NCBI GenBank assembly: GCA_031390175.1
Contig: JANMTF010000235.1
Coordinates: 1 to 6,928, forward strand
Length of the DNA stretch: 6,928 nt
Reading direction: 5' to 3'
DNA from: JAAFIP01 sp031390175
GTDB lineage: Bacteria > Pseudomonadota > Gammaproteobacteria > Burkholderiales > Burkholderiaceae_C
Of this stretch, positions 1 to 4,391 are shown one piece after another (positions within the stretch are counted from its first letter, which is position 1; each line of letters opens with the position of its first letter). A model generated the notes under the pieces. It ran no database searches and was not told the origin of the DNA. It was given only the letters and a program-made list of their open reading frames with translations. The position numbers and the translations under genes were made by a program.

Positions 1-630
1 GAGGACGGCCAAACCATGGAAGCCATGGAAAACTATGGCGTGCAGGTCATGTCCATCGGCTTTTTGGTAGCCCAAGACGAAGCGATGGTCTGGCGCGGCC
101 CCATGGCCACCCAGGCGCTAGAGCAACTGATCCGCCAGACCAACTGGAAAGACCTGGACTATTTGATCGTCGACATGCCCCCCGGCACCGGCGACATCCA
201 GCTCACGCTCTCGCAAAGAGTGCCCATGACCGGCGCAGTCATCGTCACCACCCCCCAAGACATCGCCCTGCTGGATGCCAAAAAAGGCATCAAAATGTTT
301 GAAAAAGTCGGCGTGCCGATTTTGGGCATCGTCGAAAACATGGCTGTGCATGTGTGCACAAAGTGCGGACACAGCGAGCACATCTTTGGTGAAGACGGCG
401 GCAAAAAGATGGCGGCTGAGTACAACATGGACTACCTCGGCGCACTGCCTTTGGACATGCAAATCCGCTTACAGGCCGATAACGGCCGGCCCACTGTGGT
501 GTCTGACCCGGATGGCAAAGTGGCTGGCATCTATAAGGCTATTGCACGCCAGGTGGCGATCAAAATTGCTGCTAAGGCTAAAGACTTTTCTAGCAAGTTT
601 CCTAGTATTAAGATTTCTAAAGATACTTGA
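1..630 (+). CDS. apbC: Mrp/ApbC-family iron-sulfur cluster carrier ATPase (5'-truncated)
   Basis: P-loop ATPase of the Mrp/ApbC/Nbp35 group, which binds an Fe-S cluster and passes it to target apoproteins in the cytoplasm. The reading frame is open from base 1, so the ATG codons at 16 and 25 are internal. About 209 residues are visible; the family is usually around 360, so the N-terminal part with the P-loop is missing. Seen directly: the Mrp signature W-x2-L-D-Y-L-I-V-D-M-P-P-G-T-G-D, encoded at about 145-195, and a CxxC pair (C-T-K-C, codons 355-366) of the kind that holds the bridging cluster in family members. The protein ends in a lysine-rich tail. The stop codon TGA is at 628-630 and a 284-nt spacer with a large inverted repeat follows. 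Family assignment is secure; the exact name (mrp or apbC) is a matter of convention. Confidence 0.95.
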   Translation, partial: EDGQTMEAMENYGVQVMSIGFLVAQDEAMVWRGPMATQALEQLIRQTNWKDLDYLIVDMPPGTGDIQLTLSQRVPMTGAVIVTTPQDIALLDAKKGIKMFEKVGVPILGIVENMAVHVCTKCGHSEHIFGEDGGKKMAAEYNMDYLGALPLDMQIRLQADNGRPTVVSDPDGKVAGIYKAIARQVAIKIAAKAKDFSSKFPSIKISKDT

Positions 631-646
631 TACGCATACAGGGAGC

Positions 647-886
647 GGGGAGTTTTTGAACGCAGAGGGCGCGAAGGTTTCGCAAAGGGCGCAAAAAAGA
701 GAATACAAAAATAAAACCAAAAAGAAAATTCATATTGATAATTTAATATGAATTAGCATTGGTTTTTATTTTTTTAAATTTTTCTTATTTTTTTGTTTTC
801 TTTCTCTTTCTCTTCCTTTTGTATTCTTTCTCCCCCTTCTGCGCACTTTGCGTAACCTTCGCGCCCTCTGCGTTCAAAAAATCCCC
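647..886. repeat. Long nested imperfect inverted repeat (46-nt arms)
   Basis: The left arm 647-692 and the right arm 841-886 are reverse complements at 43 of 46 positions, with no gap needed. Inside, A/purine-rich sequence (693-726) faces T/pyrimidine-rich sequence (755-840), including AAAACCAA against TTGGTTTT and GAATAC against GTATTC. The centre is a perfect 10-bp palindrome (727-736 with 745-754). The whole block could fold as one long, nested hairpin in RNA or extruded DNA. Each arm is itself made of degenerate 9-11-nt units of the type CGCRRAGGG. Read as protein, the arms give the same string on both strands (FLNAEGAKV), which marks this as repeat DNA and not a gene. It fills most of the spacer between the Mrp and frmA genes. 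It could be a dispersed extragenic repeat, a non-autonomous mobile element or a terminator-like structure; I see no target-site duplication. Confidence 0.9.
727..754. repeat. Perfect 10-bp AT-rich palindrome inside the long inverted repeat
   Basis: AATTCATATT (727-736) is followed by an 8-nt loop and AATATGAATT (745-754). It forms the tip of the larger nested repeat. A T-rich run lies downstream (762-777), so an RNA hairpin here might end transcription from the Mrp gene. However, the stem is all A/T apart from one C-G pair, which is weak for an intrinsic terminator. It could equally be a protein-binding palindrome or simply the apex of the repeat. Confidence 0.6.
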
Positions 887-914
887 CTCCCCCAACATTT
901 GAGAACCACACACC

Positions 915-2033
915 ATGAAAACAAAAGCCGCAGTAGCCTGGAAAGCAGGCCAGCCCCTCACCATTGAAACCGTAGACCTGCAAGGCCCCAAGTTTGGCGA
1001 GGTGTTGGTGGAAATCAAAGCCACCGGCATTTGCCATACCGACTACTACACCCTGTCCGGCGCCGACCCCGAGGGCATCTTTCCCGCTATCTTGGGCCAC
1101 GAAGGCGCAGGCATTGTGGTGGACGTGGGCCCGGGCGTGACCACCTTGCAAAAGGGCGACCACGTCATTCCGCTCTACACGCCCGAGTGCCGCACCTGCA
1201 AGTTTTGCCTGTCACGCAAAACCAACCTCTGCCAGCTGATTCGCGGCACACAAGGCAAGGGCCTCATGCCAGACGCCACCAGCCGCTTTAGCCTGGACGG
1301 AAAGCCAATTTTTCACTACATGGGCACGTCCACCTTTAGCAACTACACCGTCGCACCCGAGATTTCGCTGGCCAAGATTCGCAAGGATGCGCCCTTTGAC
1401 AAGGTCTGCTACATCGGCTGCGGCGTGACCACCGGCATTGGTGCCGTGCTGTTTACCGCCAAGGTAGAGGCCGGTGCCAACGTGGTGGTGTTTGGCCTGG
1501 GCGGCATCGGCCTGAATGTGATTCAAGGGGCCAAAATGGTCGGCGCCGACAAGATCATCGGCGTAGACATCAACCCCGCGCGCCAGGCCATGGCGCGCCA
1601 GTTTGGCATGACGCACTTCTTGAATCCCAAAGACATTGAGGCCGCTGGCGGCAACATCGTCGATGCCATCGTGCAATTGACCGACGGCGGCGCAGACTAC
1701 AGCTTTGAGTGCATCGGCAACACCAAGGTCATGCGCCAGGCGCTGGAGTGCACCCACAAGGGCTGGGGCCGCAGCATCATCATCGGCGTGGCCGAGGCAG
1801 GCGCAGAGATCAGCACCCGCCCCTTCCAGCTGGTCACCGGCCGCAAGTGGGAAGGCTCCGCCTTCGGCGGCGCACGCGGCCGCACCGATGTGCCCAAGAT
1901 TGTGGACTGGTACATGGAAGGCAAGATCAGTATTGATCCCCTCATTACGCACACCATGCCACTCGAAGACATCAACAAAGGCTTTGATTTGATGAAAAGC
2001 GGTGAGTCCATACGCGGTGTAGTGCTGTTCTAA
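915..2033 (+). CDS. frmA: S-(hydroxymethyl)glutathione dehydrogenase / class III alcohol dehydrogenase
   Basis: NAD-dependent, zinc-containing dehydrogenase that oxidises S-(hydroxymethyl)glutathione, formed from formaldehyde and glutathione, to S-formylglutathione in the cytoplasm; the family also acts as S-nitrosoglutathione reductase. The 372-residue length is normal for the family. Catalytic zinc ligands are visible as C40, H62-E63 and C169. Structural zinc ligands are C92, C95, C98 and C106. R110, in the N-L-C-Q-L-I-R context, matches the glutathione-binding arginine of class III enzymes. The NAD-binding loop G-L-G-G-I-G is at residues 194-199, with D218 at the end of the second strand of the fold as the ribose-binding acid. 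The ATG at 915 gives the standard N-terminus. The ribosome-binding site is poor (GAGA at 901-904). No frmR-type regulator and no classical S-formylglutathione hydrolase is present in the window. It is separated from the Mrp gene by the long repeat. Confidence 0.97.
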   Translation: MKTKAAVAWKAGQPLTIETVDLQGPKFGEVLVEIKATGICHTDYYTLSGADPEGIFPAILGHEGAGIVVDVGPGVTTLQKGDHVIPLYTPECRTCKFCLSRKTNLCQLIRGTQGKGLMPDATSRFSLDGKPIFHYMGTSTFSNYTVAPEISLAKIRKDAPFDKVCYIGCGVTTGIGAVLFTAKVEAGANVVVFGLGGIGLNVIQGAKMVGADKIIGVDINPARQAMARQFGMTHFLNPKDIEAAGGNIVDAIVQLTDGGADYSFECIGNTKVMRQALECTHKGWGRSIIIGVAEAGAEISTRPFQLVTGRKWEGSAFGGARGRTDVPKIVDWYMEGKISIDPLITHTMPLEDINKGFDLMKSGESIRGVVLF

Positions 2034-2047
2034 GGGGGGAAATACCG

Positions 2048-2077
2048 TTTACAACTGGGTTAAATCCAACCCATAAT
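2048..2077 (+). promoter_or_regulatory. Candidate sigma70 promoter for the esterase gene
   Basis: TTTACA (2048-2053) and CATAAT (2072-2077) are separated by 18 nt. Each hexamer matches the sigma70 consensus at five of six positions. The predicted transcription start near 2084 would leave a leader of roughly 44 nt before the ATG at 2128. The location, in a short AT-rich gap after the frmA stop codon, is what a promoter for the esterase would need. This is based on motif reading only. Confidence 0.5.
2056..2073. promoter_or_regulatory. 6+6 palindrome in the promoter spacer (possible operator or hairpin)
   Basis: TGGGTT (2056-2061), a 6-nt gap, then AACCCA (2068-2073), a perfect inverted repeat. 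It falls between the candidate -35 and -10 boxes and overlaps the -10 box by two bases, a place where a dimeric repressor or activator could act. As RNA from the frmA transcript it could be a small hairpin, but no proper T-run follows, so a terminator role is weakly supported. Confidence 0.35.
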
Positions 2078-2127
2078 TCATTTTCCACCGTTTAAATTCC
2101 TGTTTTCGCTACCAGAAAAATCCTACT

Positions 2128-2985
2128 ATGAATTACCTTCACAAAATCCTCATGGGTTTGTTTTATCTCGCACTGTGCTCCTTGTCGCACGCGGGCGAGA
2201 TAGTGACCGAGACCTTTCGCTCCGAGGCTATTGGCCGGGACTATAAATACACTGTCTACTTGCCCGATAGCTACAAGAAAGATACCAAGCGTTATCCAGT
2301 GCTGTACCTGCTGCACGGTGCGGGTGGCGACGAAAACGAGTGGGTTGCCAAAGGCGGTGCACGCGAGACGATGGATGCCTTGATCGCCCGCAAACTGATC
2401 GCCCCAATGATCGTCGTCATGCCGGGCCATACAGGAGCGTGGTGGGTCGATGGTGCCAAGGAAAAAGGTGAAACTGCTTTGGTGAAAGAAGTAATGCCCC
2501 ACGCCGAAGGTAAATACCGTATTGACGCGACGCGTAGCAACCGACTCATCGCGGGTTTGTCAGCAGGTGGCTTCGGCACACTCAATCTGGTGATGAAGTA
2601 TCCGCAAATGTTTGCAGCAGCGGCCATTCTCAGCCCCGCTATCTATGACCCCGTGCCTCCCAGCCATTCCTCAGGTGTGCGCAACCCACCGTTTCAAAAA
2701 GATGGCAAGTTTGATGCAGAGCTTTGGAAGTCACTTAACTATGTGACGCACATTGACGGGTACAAAAAATCGGCCACCATCGTCCCCCTGTATATCAATT
2801 CGGGTGACCACGATACTTTTGGCATCGCCTTGCAAGCCGCCATGCTCTACGAGCGTTTACGTTTGCACCAGCCGGGTGCAATTGAACTGCGTGTAGTGGA
2901 TGGCGACCATGAGTGGATGGTATGGCGTGATACCTTGGGTGATGCCCTACAGTTTATGAGTGCGCGCATCGCAGGCCCGAAGTGA
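2128..2985 (+). CDS. Exported alpha/beta-hydrolase esterase (esterase D/PF00756-like)
   Basis: Predicted serine esterase of the alpha/beta-hydrolase fold, 285 residues. The N-terminus looks like a Sec signal peptide: K6, a hydrophobic stretch from about residue 7 to 19, and a likely cleavage site after S-H-A (residue 22), so the protein should act in the periplasm or outside. C17 is preceded by L, so a lipoprotein signal is unlikely. The core reads L-L-H-G-A-G-G (61-67, oxyanion region), the nucleophile elbow G-L-S-A-G-G with S145, the acid in G-D-H-D (D229) and the histidine in G-D-H-E-W (H261). This set fits the group of enterochelin esterase, feruloyl esterase and mycolyltransferase-like enzymes. 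It is next to frmA but lacks the conserved motifs of S-formylglutathione hydrolase. The substrate cannot be told from sequence. Codon use looks less G+C-biased than in frmA. No strong ribosome-binding site precedes the ATG (A-rich AGAAAAA at 2114-2120). Confidence 0.85.
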   Translation: MNYLHKILMGLFYLALCSLSHAGEIVTETFRSEAIGRDYKYTVYLPDSYKKDTKRYPVLYLLHGAGGDENEWVAKGGARETMDALIARKLIAPMIVVMPGHTGAWWVDGAKEKGETALVKEVMPHAEGKYRIDATRSNRLIAGLSAGGFGTLNLVMKYPQMFAAAAILSPAIYDPVPPSHSSGVRNPPFQKDGKFDAELWKSLNYVTHIDGYKKSATIVPLYINSGDHDTFGIALQAAMLYERLRLHQPGAIELRVVDGDHEWMVWRDTLGDALQFMSARIAGPK

Positions 2986-3019
2986 GGGCTTTAGCCACAC
3001 CCGTGTTACCCGGATTTCT

Positions 3020-3580
3020 ATGATGCAACGCCCCAGTATTCAAGTCGCCGTGACCATGCGCAAAGAGCGCATGACGGGCGCGGCCGCGCGCTGGCTGGAC
3101 TTCCGCTGGGTGCTGCACGACGTGGTGGAGCAGCAAGACGGCTTTGGCGCGGTGCCGCGCTTGCTGGTTAAAAATGATAGCGAAGAACGCTGGTTGTACC
3201 CGGGCTATAAGGTAGAGCTGTTCAAAGATGATGCCGAGGGCTACTACCTGAACGCCACTACCGACGCGCCGTGCTGGTTTGTGCTTTGGCGCATGGAAGA
3301 AGAGCCTGGTTTGAGCGACGAAGTGATGGCGATACCCACGGCAGTGAGCCTGAGCTACCACGACGCTGGCCGCTGGCTGGACGCCCAGGAGAAGGTAGAC
3401 CAGGTACCCGCGCCCGTGGAGGTGGCCGAGTGGCTGAGTGCCTTTGCGCAAGAGCATTTTGTGGCGGAGCCGAAAAAGCGCAAGCGCCCGCAGAGCTTCC
3501 AGGCGCTGGAAGACCGCTTTGGTAACCCCGCATCGGTCAGCACGGAGAAGAAGTTTGGAGGCGGCGGCCATGGCGGATAG
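3020..3580 (+). CDS. DUF3305 domain protein of a formate dehydrogenase accessory cluster
   Basis: Protein of 186 residues resembling the DUF3305 family, which I know as a companion of formate dehydrogenase genes in proteobacteria; no biochemical function is known to me. Visible: a beta-rich start (I-Q-V-A-V-T-M-R), the R-W-L-D-F-R-W-V-L-H-D-V-V segment typical of the family, W-x-Y-P-G-Y-K-V-E-L-F, and a C-terminal stretch (about 135-170) rich in charged residues that includes K-K-R-K-R. There is no signal peptide or membrane segment, so it is likely cytoplasmic. I chose the ATG at 3020 because family-like sequence begins immediately after it; a second ATG follows at 3023. An upstream in-frame ATG at 2960 would start inside the esterase gene and add 20 residues without family character. 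A weak GGA lies at 3012-3014. The start is 34 nt after the esterase stop and the end overlaps the next gene by 11 nt. Confidence 0.8.
   Translation: MMQRPSIQVAVTMRKERMTGAAARWLDFRWVLHDVVEQQDGFGAVPRLLVKNDSEERWLYPGYKVELFKDDAEGYYLNATTDAPCWFVLWRMEEEPGLSDEVMAIPTAVSLSYHDAGRWLDAQEKVDQVPAPVEVAEWLSAFAQEHFVAEPKKRKRPQSFQALEDRFGNPASVSTEKKFGGGGHGG
3557..3561 (+). promoter_or_regulatory. Ribosome-binding site deciding the DUF3306 start
   Basis: GGAGG ends 8 nt before the ATG at 3570, an ideal Shine-Dalgarno position. It supports 3570 as the start over the earlier in-frame ATG at 3438. It is the only strong ribosome-binding site I see in the 3020-6928 gene set. Confidence 0.7.
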
Positions 3581-4391
3581 CAAAGATGATGGTATGCGCA
3601 GTGACGGCTTTTTAAGCCGCTGGTCACGTCGCAAACAAGACGTGCGCGCGGGCGTGCCGGTGGCTGAAGTGCCGCCACCGGACGTGGCGCTGGCAGCGGA
3701 GCCTGCAAAAGCCCTGCAGGCTCAAAACTTAAAGCAAAATCAACCTCTAGCCCAGCAGAATATCGCGGGAGCAGCTACGAATAGTGTAGTGGATGATGGC
3801 CCCGAAGCGCAGGCTAACGCACTTCCAGCAGCCCCGACGCTGGACGACGCGAAGGCACTGACGATTGATTCAGACTTCAAGCCGTATATGGTGAGCAATG
3901 TATCGCCCGAAGTAAAAAACGCGGCCATGAAAAAGCTGTTCACCGATCCGCACTACAACGTGATGGACATGATGGACACCTATGTGGACGACTATTCCAA
4001 GTCAGATCCTATCCCTGAGTCGATGCTCAAGGAAATGGTATCGGTCAAATTCTTAAAGCTGTTTGAGCGTGACGAAGAAGAGGTTGCAACCAACGATGAA
4101 AAAAGTAAAAACGCAGCGCAAACCGCTCCCCTGGCGCAGCCCGTAGCCGATACAAGCCAAGATACACCCCCGCAAGCAAGGGATGATGCGTATACCCCGG
4201 ACGTGCAAACCGTGGCACAGTTAGCGCCTAGTACCCCGTTAGACTTTGAAACAGCCAGCCAAGCGCTCCATGCCCCAGCAAGCCCCTCGCTGCTTCCTTT
4301 AGATACCCCGAACCCCCATGACGACCCTGATCTGCGATTGCAACCAAACCATGCCCCTGAACGCGAAGGCGTTAGGCCTAGCGCTGGATGA
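3570..4391 (+). CDS. DUF3306 domain protein of a formate dehydrogenase accessory cluster
   Basis: Protein of 273 residues resembling DUF3306, which is usually found directly after DUF3305; function unknown to me. The N-terminal motif F-L-S-R-W-S-R-R-K (14-22) is typical. A variable linker rich in A, P and Q (about 23-88) follows, then the conserved core of about 90-168 containing D-F-K-P-Y-M, V-K-N-A-A-M-K-K-L-F-x-D-P-H-Y-N and a run M-D-M-M-D-T-Y-V-D-D-Y. The remaining hundred residues are low-complexity and probably disordered. There is no signal peptide or membrane segment. The start at 3570 has a good ribosome-binding site and overlaps the DUF3305 gene by 11 nt. The 3' end overlaps the polyferredoxin gene by 74 nt in another frame. 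The linker and tail DNA looks richer in A and T than the neighbouring genes, as often seen where protein sequence is weakly constrained. Confidence 0.8.
   Translation: MADSKDDGMRSDGFLSRWSRRKQDVRAGVPVAEVPPPDVALAAEPAKALQAQNLKQNQPLAQQNIAGAATNSVVDDGPEAQANALPAAPTLDDAKALTIDSDFKPYMVSNVSPEVKNAAMKKLFTDPHYNVMDMMDTYVDDYSKSDPIPESMLKEMVSVKFLKLFERDEEEVATNDEKSKNAAQTAPLAQPVADTSQDTPPQARDDAYTPDVQTVAQLAPSTPLDFETASQALHAPASPSLLPLDTPNPHDDPDLRLQPNHAPEREGVRPSAG
4318..4391 (+). other. 74-nt two-frame overlap between DUF3306 and polyferredoxin genes
   Basis: The polyferredoxin start codon (4318) lies 74 nt before the DUF3306 stop (TGA 4389-4391), in a different frame. The polyferredoxin frame has a stop (TAG 4300-4302) shortly upstream, so its start cannot be much earlier, and no Shine-Dalgarno sequence precedes 4318. 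The N-terminus M-T-T-L-I-C-D-C-N looks like a genuine conserved start, so the overlap appears real. The same bases give H-D-D-P-D-L-R-L-Q in the DUF3306 frame. Translation is probably coupled. Confidence 0.75.

Noticed and set aside
275..751. Open frame of 158 codons on the + strand overlapping the Mrp gene and the repeat
   Set aside because: It is out of frame with a clear Mrp coding region, and its tail is the translation of the inverted-repeat arm and AT-rich centre.
774..1163. Open frame on the - strand reaching from frmA into the spacer, with a Lys/Glu-rich end
   Set aside because: It is antisense to frmA and its C-terminal part is just the right arm and pyrimidine tract read in reverse; no start signal or family features.
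1212..1952. Open frame of 246 codons on the - strand inside frmA
   Set aside because: Long antisense frames are expected opposite G+C-rich genes; the composition (rich in A, H, G) is that of a shadow, and frmA is unmistakable.
2056..2073. Intrinsic terminator of frmA
   Set aside because: The 6-bp hairpin has no following T-run (mixed TAATTCATTTT), so it is kept only as a possible operator palindrome.
2128..2985. Naming the esterase frmB/fghA because it follows frmA
   Set aside because: It has a signal peptide and lacks the motifs of S-formylglutathione hydrolase; neighbourhood alone is not enough.
2960..3019. Upstream in-frame start for the DUF3305 gene
   Set aside because: It would place the start inside the esterase gene and add 20 residues unlike the family; the ATG at 3020 fits better.
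4100..4321. Frameshift in the DUF3306 tail that would restore an ATGA junction at 4318
   Set aside because: Both frames give low-complexity sequence here, and the annotated frame continues into plausible sequence; without relatives to compare there is no evidence for a base error.
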